DNA from: a bacterium UBA4883
GTDB taxonomy: Bacteria; Bacillota; Clostridia; Oscillospirales; Acutalibacteraceae
DNA length: 19,979 nucleotides
Reading direction: 5' to 3'
Assembly (NCBI GenBank): GCA_002399225.1
Contig: DHDF01000064.1
Location: 22,419-42,397 of the forward strand
The notes beneath the pieces are model-generated. The model saw only the letters and a list, made by a program, of their open reading frames with translations, was not told the origin of the DNA and did no database searches. The first letter of the stretch is position 1, and each line of letters opens with the position of its first letter. The translations under genes were made by a program, and so were the position numbers. Shown one piece after another: positions 1 through 7,740 of this stretch.

Positions 1-755
1 CTGGAATGGGGATTCCTGGAACAGCCAATAATGAAACGATTGAAATGAATCATATTATGTCTTTGGCTCCTACCTGTGTGCCGGGAAATAATGAGACCCC
101 GATGCAGCTGGATAAATACGAAGCTTTGCATATGTGCGGGATCAATATGGGCATTAATGTCATCGTCAACAATCGCTTTGAGGTAACGGCTGTCAATGCC
201 GGGGAACCGGAAGAGTCGCATCGCCTGTCTGTGAAAGAGTATGAAAAGATCTATCAATATCAAATTGCCCCGGAGGATAAAGCCGACATTGTAATCTGCG
301 GATCAACTTCTCCGACAGACCATCTGTTTTTCCACACAAGCTGGGCGGTTGTCAACGTAGATCCAGTTACCAAAGACGATGGAACGATCATTTTTGCCAG
401 TCCCTGCCCAGGGTATCATGCCTGGGAAGGTTTTGCCCTGATGGATTTAATGAAAGCCTACATGCCCCCTACCGAAAAAAATATGGAGGCGGCGCTGAAA
501 GATTTTTATTCGCATAAAAAGGAACTTTGGGCGGGCTGTATCTGGTATAAAGTCTATGAGCTTATGGTGAGGAAACAAACGAAATATATTACTCTGGAAC
601 AGAATCTGAACTTGGCCCATGACGTTGGTTTGGATGCAAGTGCTCCCAACGAAACGCAGCATGTTTTTGACGAGTTATTAAAGAAGTATGGACCTTCTGC
701 CAAAGTGGCCTTTGTACCTTATGGGCGCTACACAGTTTTCTCTGAGAAAAAATAG
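1..755 (+). CDS. LarA-like (DUF2088, lactate racemase family) protein, C-terminal part, 5' truncated by window edge
   Basis: The reading frame is open to the left edge, so the N-terminal catalytic half is missing and no true start is visible; the internal ATG at 6 is not a convincing start. About 250 residues remain. Visible family features are a G-x-P-G-x-x-x-x-E-T-I-x-x-N-H segment near the beginning, an N-x-G-I-N-V-I-V-N stretch followed by a V-N-A-G-E-P segment, and a 'DIVICGSTSPTD' segment followed by a glycine-rich 'DDGTIIFASPCPG' region, as in the C-terminal domain of LarA-type nickel-pincer racemases and relatives. Members isomerise D/L-lactate or other 2-hydroxyacids. The histidines and lysine that would define substrate and cofactor binding lie mostly outside the window, so substrate cannot be called. 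It ends 121 nt before a strong terminator. Family assignment is fairly confident; lactate specificity is only inferred. Confidence 0.7.
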   Translation, partial: GMGIPGTANNETIEMNHIMSLAPTCVPGNNETPMQLDKYEALHMCGINMGINVIVNNRFEVTAVNAGEPEESHRLSVKEYEKIYQYQIAPEDKADIVICGSTSPTDHLFFHTSWAVVNVDPVTKDDGTIIFASPCPGYHAWEGFALMDLMKAYMPPTEKNMEAALKDFYSHKKELWAGCIWYKVYELMVRKQTKYITLEQNLNLAHDVGLDASAPNETQHVFDELLKKYGPSAKVAFVPYGRYTVFSEKK

Positions 756-876
756 AAGTCCAGTTTCATATGGCCCGCGGGGGATTTTCCTTCGGTTTCT
801 AATTGACTTTTTGCCATGCGGAATGCGGACTTGTGGCACCTGTTCGGCACGGTGACAATCGCTTTTTCTAAATCAC

Positions 877-919
877 AAAAGCACTCATCCAACGCGTGAA
901 GCGAAAGATGAGTGCTTTT
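877..919. terminator. Bidirectional rho-independent terminator between LarA-like gene and trmB
   Basis: A perfect 13-bp inverted repeat (AAAAGCACTCATC / GATGAGTGCTTTT) with a 17-nt loop. It has A-runs on the left and T-runs on the right, so it can stop transcription from both convergent genes. Confidence 0.88.
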
Positions 920-973
920 CCTTATATTAAGGCGAAACGAAGATCACTCCAGCGAAAGCACCGGAGGGCAGGA

Positions 974-1663
974 TTATGACTGCTTTTTTACCGGCTCAAC
1001 ATTCCCGGCTGCCAGCCGCGCGGTCAAAGCCTTAATTTTAAGCCCTTGCTGTAAAAAGATTTTCTCATATTCCGTCTGTACATTGTCCGCAGGCAAATCG
1101 GCATAAAGATCTTCTGTTTTAGTCAGAATTTCGAATCCGCAAGTTTTCAGGTATCCCAGGGTATCCGTGTAAAGTCCGCTGTCGTCCGTTTTGAAGTGCA
1201 GCGTTCCTCCCGGGGAGAGAATCTGCCGGTAATGCTCCAGCTGCCGGGGATGGGTCAGGCGGCGCTTCTGGTGCTTTTTCCGCGGCCATGGATTGCAGAA
1301 ATTGATATAAATCCTGTCCACCGCATCCTGCGGCCCCATCGCATATTGAATCTGTTCGATGTTAAGCGCAGTCAGGATCACGTTATCCACTGGGCGTCCG
1401 GCTTCTCGAAATGCCTGCTCGATATTTCGCCGGGCGGGCCCGAGGACGGCGTCTTTCAGGTCAATCCCGAGAAAATTGATCTGCGGGTGAGAGGGTGCGG
1501 CTCCCGCAAGGAACAGACCTTTGCCGCATCCCAGTTCCAGGCAGATCGGCTGATCCCGCACAAAAAGGTTGTGCCACCGGCCGAGGTACTGCTCCGGTTT
1601 TCGGTAAAAATACGGACAGGCGTTCAGCTCCGGGGCTGCCCAATGCTTTGCGCGCATTCTCAT
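974..1663 (-). CDS. trmB: tRNA (guanine-N7-)-methyltransferase TrmB
   Basis: SAM-dependent enzyme that makes m7G46 in the variable loop of tRNAs in the cytoplasm. The 229-aa product begins MRMR-A-K-x-W, the usual TrmB opening. It carries the SAM-binding motif L-E-L-G-C-G-K-G near residue 45 and the diagnostic segment N-P-W-P-R-K-K-H-x-K-R-R in the middle, close to the family D-P-W-P-K-x-R-H-x-K-R-R. The start at 1663 is preferred over upstream in-frame starts: it fits the conserved N-terminus and lies 5 nt after the stop of the upstream YbaK-like gene, with GGGAGG inside that gene's end. The two genes are therefore probably cotranscribed and translationally linked. Length is normal for the family. 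Confidence 0.95.
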   Translation of the reverse strand: MRMRAKHWAAPELNACPYFYRKPEQYLGRWHNLFVRDQPICLELGCGKGLFLAGAAPSHPQINFLGIDLKDAVLGPARRNIEQAFREAGRPVDNVILTALNIEQIQYAMGPQDAVDRIYINFCNPWPRKKHQKRRLTHPRQLEHYRQILSPGGTLHFKTDDSGLYTDTLGYLKTCGFEILTKTEDLYADLPADNVQTEYEKIFLQQGLKIKALTARLAAGNVEPVKKQS

Positions 1664-1668
1664 GACGT

Positions 1669-2145
1669 TCAGGCACCCTCCCAGTTTTTGCAGACATCCA
1701 CCCAGCACTCGCTATGAGACAAGCGGGACAGTTCCTCACAGGAAAGAGCGACGCAGGAGTTTGCGCTGCCGCCCGCGGGGAAAATAGTCTCAAACCGCTT
1801 TAAAGAACAGTCACAGTAGACCTTTGCCCCGGGAGGATTGTCAAACGGGCACACGCCCCCGATCCGGTAACCGGTCAGCGGCTCAACTTCCTCTGCGCTC
1901 AGCATTTTCGCCTTGAAGCCAAATTCGGCTTTAAACTTTGTGTTGTCTATTTTTGCATCTCCGGAAGTGACGATCAGGATACATCCTTCTTTGTCCCGAA
2001 AGGAGATGGTTTTGGCAATCCGGGCCGGCTCCGTTTCCAATGCATTTGCTGCGAGTTCCACCGTTGCACTGGAAACCGGAAATTCCCGCAGCCGGTCCTG
2101 CATGGAAAACTGCGCTAAATACTGTTTGACTTTCTCTACTGACAT
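1669..2145 (-). CDS. YbaK/EbsC-family aminoacyl-tRNA deacylase (Cys-tRNA(Pro)/ProXp type)
   Basis: A 158-aa single-domain protein of the YbaK/ProX editing family, which hydrolyses mischarged aminoacyl-tRNAs in trans in the cytoplasm. The start at 2145 has an ideal AGGAGG 8 nt upstream; an ORF extension to 2175 lacks such a site. Family marks are 'ARIAKTISF' with the catalytic-type lysine at residue 45, a glycine/proline segment R-I-G-G-V-C-P-F near residue 92, and a C-terminal cysteine/serine-rich part. The G-G-x-C-P-F pattern resembles firmicute YbaK homologues of unknown exact specificity, so Cys-tRNA(Pro) versus another substrate is not resolved. It heads a two-gene operon with trmB, so both products act on tRNA. 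Confidence 0.85.
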   Translation of the reverse strand: MSVEKVKQYLAQFSMQDRLREFPVSSATVELAANALETEPARIAKTISFRDKEGCILIVTSGDAKIDNTKFKAEFGFKAKMLSAEEVEPLTGYRIGGVCPFDNPPGAKVYCDCSLKRFETIFPAGGSANSCVALSCEELSRLSHSECWVDVCKNWEGA

Positions 2146-2186
2146 GCTTTTATCCTCCTGTATAAAAATACCCATTTTATAATTTT

Positions 2187-2215
2187 ATTATATCATATAA
2201 GAGGATGAATCATGG
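2187..2215 (-). promoter_or_regulatory. Possible promoter of the ybaK-like/trmB operon
   Basis: A consensus -10 TATAAT on the minus strand (plus positions 2187-2192) sits about 42 nt upstream of the start in a very AT-rich stretch. The -35 position about 17 nt further up is poor, so only the -10 is persuasive. Confidence 0.4.
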
Positions 2216-2334
2216 ATATTTTTCAGATTTTTAAGCTTTTTTAATCCTTTAAACTCTCCACGTAAAATCAAAAATTTCTAGATTTAAAATAGTATGGAAA
2301 AAAGAATAAATCCGTTATACTTTGCTTATTCTAC

Positions 2335-2362
2335 TGGACTTTCAGTGAAAAAGTGGTATAAT
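2335..2362 (+). promoter_or_regulatory. Probable sigma-A promoter of apbE (and possibly rnf)
   Basis: A perfect TATAAT at 2357-2362 lies 16 nt after TGGACT at 2335-2340 (4 of 6 matches to TTGACA) and 32 nt before the apbE start codon. Confidence 0.6.
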
Positions 2363-2394
2363 TCAACATAGATTTGCTGTTTAGGAGGAGGCCG

Positions 2395-3447
2395 ATGCAC
2401 AATAAAAAAAAGATCATTCCAGTACTGATTCTTTTGCTCTGCGCAGCTGCTGTTCTGACCGGTTACCGCTGGCATCAGGTAAAGCAGGAGTCCACTCCGT
2501 ATGAAAGCACGGACTTTGCGATGGGGACTTATATCCAGCAGACCGTGTATGGGAAAAAAGGGGAGGCTGCGGCAAAATCTGCACTGAGTAAAATCACAGG
2601 GCTGGAAGACCGGATCTCGTGGAGGATGGACAGCTCCGATGTGGCTCGCCTCAATGAGGCTGCTGGAACTGACTGGATTTCCATTTCTCCTGAAACCGCC
2701 TCCATTCTTGCGATGAGCCTGGATGTCGCTCAGAAATCGGACGGGGCATATGATCCAACAATCTTACCGGTTTCGTCGCTCTGGGATTTTGGCGGGCAGA
2801 ATCAGCACCTTCCTCCCAAAGCGGAGATCGAGAAATTTGATGCCTATGTAAACTACCAGAATTTGCGTGTTGATGTTAAAAATTTCACAGCCTCTCTGAA
2901 AATGCATTACATGGGAATCGATCTTGGCGGAATTGGGAAAGGCGCTGCCTGTGACGACGCGATTACGGCTTACCGCAACGCCGGTGCGGGCTATGGAATT
3001 ATCGCCGTGGGCGGAAGTGTCGGGGTTTATGGCTCCAAGCCCGACGGGTCCCTTTGGCACATTTCCATTCGAGATCCTGCAACGAAAGACAGCAGCGCGG
3101 GTTCGATGGGGCAGATCAACCTGACATCCGGGTTCGTGTCCACATCGGGCACCTATGAGCAGAAATTTACGAAAGACGGCGTTACCTATCACCATTTGCT
3201 GAATCCCAAAACGGGTTACCCGGAAAACAATAGCCTTGTTTCCGTCACAGTGAAGGCGGACAACGGAGCTCTCACGGACGCCCTATCAACAGCCTGCTTC
3301 GTCCTTGGCACAGAAAAAGGCGAAAAGCTGCTTTCCGCATACCACGCGGAAGGGGTCTTTATTAATACCAAAAATCAAGTGACCGTAACCAAAGGGCTCA
3401 AAAGCAGCTTTCAGATTACCAACAGCAAGTATTCGTTTGCCGGATAA
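2395..3447 (+). CDS. apbE: ApbE, FAD:protein FMN transferase
   Basis: Transfers FMN from FAD to a Thr/Ser of target proteins through a phosphoester bond, outside the membrane and in a metal-dependent way. The start at 2395 has AGGAGG 6 nt upstream; an in-frame TTG at 2374 has no comparable site. The 350-aa protein opens with a Lys-rich stretch and one hydrophobic segment (about residues 7-23) without a lipobox cysteine, so it is probably an uncleaved membrane anchor. ApbE marks are 'AMGTY' at residues 42-46, G-G-I-G-K-G at 178-183, a glycine-rich 'IAVGGSVGVYG' region, and D-A-L-S-T at 295-299, which supplies metal-ligand residues. It lies 115 nt upstream of rnfC in the same orientation, beside the operon that encodes its likely substrates RnfG and RnfD. 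Confidence 0.95.
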   Translation: MHNKKKIIPVLILLLCAAAVLTGYRWHQVKQESTPYESTDFAMGTYIQQTVYGKKGEAAAKSALSKITGLEDRISWRMDSSDVARLNEAAGTDWISISPETASILAMSLDVAQKSDGAYDPTILPVSSLWDFGGQNQHLPPKAEIEKFDAYVNYQNLRVDVKNFTASLKMHYMGIDLGGIGKGAACDDAITAYRNAGAGYGIIAVGGSVGVYGSKPDGSLWHISIRDPATKDSSAGSMGQINLTSGFVSTSGTYEQKFTKDGVTYHHLLNPKTGYPENNSLVSVTVKADNGALTDALSTACFVLGTEKGEKLLSAYHAEGVFINTKNQVTVTKGLKSSFQITNSKYSFAG

Positions 3448-3562
3448 TTTTTGCTTTCAGCTTGATTCTCATCGGTGCTGTAGGGAGATTTTCCCGGACA
3501 AGTGCCGTGATTGAATAAAATGTTATTCCATATTAGTTTAGTATGTATTGGAGGATTTAACC

Positions 3563-4903
3563 ATGGAATTGACTTTTCCAACAAAGCCATTCAAAACGCA
3601 TGGCGGAGCGGCAGTTCCACACAGGAAAAATACCGCACAGCTGGAATCTGTCATGCTGCCGCCGCCCGAGCAGGTTGTCCTGCCCATGCAGCAGCATGTA
3701 GGCCCCCCCTGCACTCCGACGGTAAAAGTCGGGGATTCCGTTTTGATTGGGCAAAAAATTGCCGACAGCACCGCTTTTGTCAGCGCGCCGATTCATGCGA
3801 CAATTTCCGGTACGGTCAGCGCCATCAAAAAAGTGTCGCTTTCCGGCGGTCAGTTTGTGGATGCGGTTGTCATTGATTCCGATGGCAAGATGGAAGTTTC
3901 ACCGGAGGTCAAGCCGCCGGTGATCAACAGCCTTCCGGATTTTCTGAACGCAGTTCATGCTTCTGGCCTGGTCGGTTTGGGCGGCGCGGGATTCCCGACG
4001 CATGTCAAGCTGAAGGTGCCGGATGATAAAAAGGTGGATACCCTGATTATCAATGTAGCGGAGTGTGAACCGTATTTAACCTCGGACAACCGGTGCGCCC
4101 TCGAGGAAACCGACCATATTATGAACGGGATCCGCACCGTGAAGCATTGGCTGGGGATTCACCGTGTGGTGATTGCGGTGGAAGGAAATAAACCGGATGT
4201 CATTGCAAAATTCAGATCGGTCCTCAAAGAGAGCAAAGAGGAGGGCGACAAGGAGATCGGCGTGCTGGAGTTGCACGCCAGCTACCCGCAAGGCGCTGAA
4301 AAAGTGCTGATTCAGTCCTGCACAAACCGTTGCGTTCCCATGGGCAAGCTGCCGGCGGATGCCGGCTGCATTGTGATGAACGTCACCTCCTGTGCGCATC
4401 TGGGCGAATACATAGAAACGGGCATGCCTCTGGTCAGTAAGCGACTGACGGTTGATGGTTCCGCCATTCAAGATCCTAAAAATGTCATTGTGCCGATCGG
4501 AACGAATATCCGCACCATTATCGATTTCTGCGGGGGTTACAAGACAGCCCCGAAAAAGATCCTGATGGGCGGTCCGATGATGGGCGTTTCAATTGCGAGC
4601 GACAACCTTCCGGTCATTAAGCAGAATAACGGGCTTGTCTGCCTGGATGAAAAGGAAGCGCATAAGCTGGAGCCTTCTGCCTGTATTCGGTGCGGGCGTT
4701 GCGTCGCCGGCTGCCCGATGCATTTAATGCCAACGCTCCTTGAGAAAAATGCGATGGCCAAGCGTGTGGACGAACTCAAAAAGCTGGATGTCATGGACTG
4801 CATGGAATGTGGCTGCTGTGCGTTTAACTGCCCGGCGGGCCGTCCGCTGGTCCAGGCGATCCGCTTTGGCAAATCACTGGTTAGAGCGGAGGGGAAGAAA
4901 TAA
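3563..4903 (+). CDS. rnfC: Rnf complex subunit RnfC
   Basis: Peripheral electron-transfer subunit of the ferredoxin:NAD+ oxidoreductase (Rnf) complex and the probable NAD(H)/FMN-binding entry or exit point. The 446-aa product starts at 3563 with GGAGG 8 nt upstream. It has an N-terminal barrel-sandwich-like region (about 1-110), an NADH/FMN-binding segment beginning at 'GLGGAGFPTHVK' (about 137) and containing 'NVAECEPYLTSD', and two C-terminal [4Fe-4S] motifs. Cluster I cysteines are 374, 377, 380 and 384; cluster II are 413, 416, 419 and 423, with an extra Cys at 418. It lacks the long repetitive C-terminal extension of proteobacterial RnfC, as usual in Clostridia. It overlaps rnfD by 1 nt (TAATG). 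Confidence 0.97.
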   Translation: MELTFPTKPFKTHGGAAVPHRKNTAQLESVMLPPPEQVVLPMQQHVGPPCTPTVKVGDSVLIGQKIADSTAFVSAPIHATISGTVSAIKKVSLSGGQFVDAVVIDSDGKMEVSPEVKPPVINSLPDFLNAVHASGLVGLGGAGFPTHVKLKVPDDKKVDTLIINVAECEPYLTSDNRCALEETDHIMNGIRTVKHWLGIHRVVIAVEGNKPDVIAKFRSVLKESKEEGDKEIGVLELHASYPQGAEKVLIQSCTNRCVPMGKLPADAGCIVMNVTSCAHLGEYIETGMPLVSKRLTVDGSAIQDPKNVIVPIGTNIRTIIDFCGGYKTAPKKILMGGPMMGVSIASDNLPVIKQNNGLVCLDEKEAHKLEPSACIRCGRCVAGCPMHLMPTLLEKNAMAKRVDELKKLDVMDCMECGCCAFNCPAGRPLVQAIRFGKSLVRAEGKK

Positions 4904-5865
4904 TGGAAGAAAAATTAGTTGTATCGTCCTCGCCTCATATTCGGAGCGGGGCAACCACCCGGAAGATCATGCTGGATGTGATTCTGGCACTTGTGCCGGC
5001 CGCGATTGCGTCGGTTATCATCTTTGGCCCGCGTGCGCTGATGCTGATCTTGGTCACGGTTGCCGCCTGTGTTCTGAGTGAATATGTATGCCGCAGGGTT
5101 ATGAAGCGGGAAAACACCATCGGGGATCTGAGTGCGGTTGTCACAGGAATCCTTCTTGCGTTCAACCTGCCGGTCACCGTCAATCCGCTGATCGCGGCAT
5201 TTGGCGGTATGGTTGCCATTGTGGTGATCAAGCAGATGTTCGGCGGCATCGGTCAGAACTTTGTCAACCCGGCTCTGACAGCCCGTATTATTCTGCTGAA
5301 CTCTTTCCCTACGCCGATGACGACCTGGGCCAAACCGTTCTTTTACATGCATCCTTCCGATGCAGTGACCACTGCTTCACCCCTAAATCTTTTGAAGCAG
5401 GGCGCGTCGATTGACCAGCTGCCAAGCTACCTCAATATGTTTATCGGTGACCGGGCCGGCTGCCTCGGTGAGACCTGTGCTCTTGCTTTGATCCTGGGCG
5501 GCATTTACCTCGTGGTCCGCAAAGTGATTTCTCCGGTCATTCCGCTGTGCTACATTGGCACCGCGGCGGTCCTGTCGCTCTGCATGGGCAGAAATGTTCT
5601 GATGGATGTGCTTTCCGGCGGCCTGCTGCTCGGCGCGATCTTTATGGCGACCGATTACACGACCTCTCCGATAACGATCAAAGGCCAGGTCATTTTTGCC
5701 ATTGGGTGCGGCGTTGTCACGATGCTGATCCGCAACTTTGGTAGTCTGCCGGAGGGCGTTTCGTACTCGATCGTTCTGATGAATATTCTTGTGCCGCTGA
5801 TTGATTCTGCAACTCGCCCGGTGGCCTTTGGAAAGGAGCCTGTGAAAGATGAAGCTCAACGCTAA
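4903..5865 (+). CDS. rnfD: Rnf complex membrane subunit RnfD
   Basis: Integral membrane subunit (320 aa, NqrB/RnfD family) that carries covalent FMN and takes part in ion translocation. Many hydrophobic helices are visible, starting near residue 25 with 'IMLDVILALVPAAIASVIIF'. Family motifs include 'NPALTARIIL' around residue 125 and 'DYTTSPIT' around residue 250. The flavinylation motif is D153-A-V-T-T-A-S159-P-L. The usual RnfD/NqrB acceptor position is Thr (x-G/S-A-T-P-L); here the codon is TCA, giving Ser. The start overlaps the rnfC stop by 1 nt and has GGAGGGG upstream. The 3' end overlaps rnfG by 17 nt. Family identity is very secure; whether Ser159 is flavinylated is inference. Confidence 0.96.
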   Translation: MEEKLVVSSSPHIRSGATTRKIMLDVILALVPAAIASVIIFGPRALMLILVTVAACVLSEYVCRRVMKRENTIGDLSAVVTGILLAFNLPVTVNPLIAAFGGMVAIVVIKQMFGGIGQNFVNPALTARIILLNSFPTPMTTWAKPFFYMHPSDAVTTASPLNLLKQGASIDQLPSYLNMFIGDRAGCLGETCALALILGGIYLVVRKVISPVIPLCYIGTAAVLSLCMGRNVLMDVLSGGLLLGAIFMATDYTTSPITIKGQVIFAIGCGVVTMLIRNFGSLPEGVSYSIVLMNILVPLIDSATRPVAFGKEPVKDEAQR

Positions 5866-6406
5866 AGATGTTTTGAAGCCGACTCTTATCCTCGTTGTCA
5901 TTTGTTTGGTCGTTACGGCATGTCTGGCCGAGACCAATGTGATGACAAGAGGCGCGATCGCGGCGCAGAATGCGAAAGATGCGGAAGAGTCCCGCAAAGT
6001 GGCGCTTCCGGTTGCCTCTTCCTTTGAGCAGTCCAGCAAAGGCAAAGACTGCTATGTCGGTAAAAAGGGAAGCGATGTCGCCGGTTATGTTTTTACCACG
6101 GAAGCGAGCAGCTATGGCGGCAAAATTAAAGTGATGACCGGCATCGACAAGGGCGGCAAAGTCACGGGAGTGATTCTGCTGGAAACAAGTGATACCCCGG
6201 GCCTTGGCCTGAATGCCCAAAAAGCCTCGTTCCGGGATCAGTACAAACAAAAAGTTCCTGCGAAAGGTTTTGAGGTCGTTAAGGGCGGCGGCGCCAAGGA
6301 GGGCCAGATCAACGCAATGACTGGCGCGACCATTTCAAGTAAAGCCGTAACCAAGGCCGTCAATGAGGCTATTCAGGAATATGAAGAAGTAAAGGGTGGT
6401 GATTGA
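5849..6406 (+). CDS. rnfG: Rnf complex FMN-bearing subunit RnfG
   Basis: A 185-aa FMN-binding-domain protein with one N-terminal membrane helix (about residues 11-28) and an extracytoplasmic domain. In the complex it passes electrons through a covalently bound FMN. Visible marks are 'ETSDTPGLG' near residue 111, typical of RnfG/NqrC, and the flavinylation motif T158-G-A-T161 followed by I-S-S-K-A-V, with Thr161 the expected FMN attachment site for ApbE. The start lies inside the 3' end of rnfD, with AAGGAG about 10 nt upstream, so translation is probably coupled. The next gene, rnfE, begins 1 nt after the stop. Confidence 0.96.
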   Translation: MKLNAKDVLKPTLILVVICLVVTACLAETNVMTRGAIAAQNAKDAEESRKVALPVASSFEQSSKGKDCYVGKKGSDVAGYVFTTEASSYGGKIKVMTGIDKGGKVTGVILLETSDTPGLGLNAQKASFRDQYKQKVPAKGFEVVKGGGAKEGQINAMTGATISSKAVTKAVNEAIQEYEEVKGGD

Positions 6407-6407
6407 A

Positions 6408-7118
6408 ATGGCTAAAAAAAATAGTTTGGCGCAAGAATTTACAAAGGGCATTATTAAGGAAAACCCGGTTCTGCGGCTTGTCTTAGGCTGCTGCTCGACT
6501 CTGGCCATCACAACCGCTGCCACCAATGCAATCGGGATGGGGATTGCCACAACTTTTGTGCTGGTTTGTTCCAATGCCGTTATTTCTCTTCTTCGCAAAG
6601 TGATTCCGGATAAGGTCAGAATTCCCTGCTACATTGTGGTCATCGCAGGGTTCGTCACCATTGTTCAGATGCTGGTGGAAGCTTTTTCACCGGCGTTGAA
6701 AGCAGCGCTCGGCATTTATCTGCCTCTGATCGTTGTGAACTGCATCATCTTCGGCCGTGCGGAAATGTTCGCCAGCAAGAACAAAGTCCTTCCCTCTATT
6801 CTGGATGGACTCGGCATGGGCATCGGATTTACCGCAACCCTGCTTGCAATGGGAATTATCCGCGAACTGTTCGGTAGCGGCACGGTGTTTGGACTGCCGA
6901 TCCTTTCCGGTTTTATGCCTCCGGTCATTATTTTCCTGCTGCCTCCGGGAGGATTCTTTGTCTTTGGCATCCTGGTCGCCATTGCCAATCGGCTTTCCGG
7001 TGAAGGGAAGGCGCCTGAGGAAATCGGCTGCTCCGGGTTCACCGGCTGTGCCGAATGTGCGCTTTCCAAAAACTGCTCCCTTATCACAGAGAAAGACAAG
7101 GAGGCTGAAACGAAATGA
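6408..7118 (+). CDS. rnfE: Rnf complex membrane subunit RnfE with a Cys-rich C-terminal tail
   Basis: A 236-aa polytopic membrane protein of the NqrD/RnfE family. With RnfA it forms the core of the ion channel and holds an intramembrane [2Fe-2S] cluster. Likely cluster cysteines are in 'LGCCST' (28/29) and 'VVNC' (112). The start at 6408 is chosen over an upstream GTG at 6396 because it follows the rnfG stop by 1 nt and matches the usual N-terminus (KNSLAQEFTKGI). The C-terminus carries a hydrophilic tail with four cysteines at 208, 214, 217 and 223 (C-x5-C-x2-C-x5-C), not needed for the core fold. It overlaps rnfA by ATGA. Confidence 0.95.
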   Translation: MAKKNSLAQEFTKGIIKENPVLRLVLGCCSTLAITTAATNAIGMGIATTFVLVCSNAVISLLRKVIPDKVRIPCYIVVIAGFVTIVQMLVEAFSPALKAALGIYLPLIVVNCIIFGRAEMFASKNKVLPSILDGLGMGIGFTATLLAMGIIRELFGSGTVFGLPILSGFMPPVIIFLLPPGGFFVFGILVAIANRLSGEGKAPEEIGCSGFTGCAECALSKNCSLITEKDKEAETK

Positions 7119-7726
7119 TAAAATCCCTTTTTGCGATTTTTCTGACCGCTATTTTAACAGAAAACTATATCCTGGATAAATTCCTCGGCATCTGCCCGTT
7201 CCTCGGTGTTTCCAAGAAGCGCAGCAGTGCAACCGGCATGAGTGTTGCCGTTACGGTGGTCATGGTTCTTGCCACAGCCGTTACCTGGCCGATTTACTAC
7301 GGAATTCTGGTTCCGAAAGATCTTGCTTACCTGGAAACAATCGTATTTATTCTGGTCATTGCGGTTTTGGTTCAGTTTATTGAAACCGTCTTGAAAAAAT
7401 ATGTTCCATCTTTGTACAATGCGCTGGGTGTTTATCTGCCTTTGATCACCACAAACTGCGCTGTGCTAGGCGTAACGATGCTGGTCCTTGATAAACACAC
7501 TGCAGATCCGACCGGTTACGGATATCTGCAGGCGCTGGTTAATTCATTTGGCGCCGGTATCGGTTTTATGGTTGCTCTGATTATGTTCTCGGGCGTAAGA
7601 GAAAGAATGGAACTGAACGATGTGCCGAAATTTATGAAAGGTCTGCCGATCACTCTGGTTGCCGCATCTCTGGTTTCCCTGTCGTTCCTCGGATTCTCGG
7701 GCCTTGTCAACGGCATGCTGGGTTAA
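7115..7726 (+). CDS. rnfA: Rnf complex membrane subunit RnfA
   Basis: A 203-aa polytopic protein of the NqrE/RnfA family, the inverted-topology partner of RnfE in the ion-translocating core. The N-terminus 'FLTAILTENYILDKFLGICPFLG' region is highly characteristic. Cys27 there and Cys115 in 'TTNC' are the expected ligands for the [2Fe-2S] cluster shared with RnfE. Translation start overlaps the rnfE stop by 4 nt (ATGA). The gene is slightly longer than gammaproteobacterial RsxA (about 193 aa), in line with firmicute versions. rnfB follows after 14 nt. Confidence 0.96.
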   Translation: MIKSLFAIFLTAILTENYILDKFLGICPFLGVSKKRSSATGMSVAVTVVMVLATAVTWPIYYGILVPKDLAYLETIVFILVIAVLVQFIETVLKKYVPSLYNALGVYLPLITTNCAVLGVTMLVLDKHTADPTGYGYLQALVNSFGAGIGFMVALIMFSGVRERMELNDVPKFMKGLPITLVAASLVSLSFLGFSGLVNGMLG

Positions 7727-7740
7727 GGAGATGAAGTGAA

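Noticed and set aside
447..662. 71-aa minus-strand ORF opposite the LarA-like gene
   Set aside because: No ribosome site or domain; it is a mirror of a gene with clear family motifs on the other strand.
3505..3540. Separate promoter for rnfC (TTGAAT with AT-rich downstream sequence)
   Set aside because: No good -10 at the right spacing; read-through from the apbE promoter is at least as likely.
5915..5925. Lipobox-like V-T-A-C at residue 25 of RnfG
   Set aside because: RnfG is normally anchored by an uncleaved N-terminal helix, and the residues after it (ETNVMTRGAIA) align with the usual post-helix segment; the Cys is probably coincidental.
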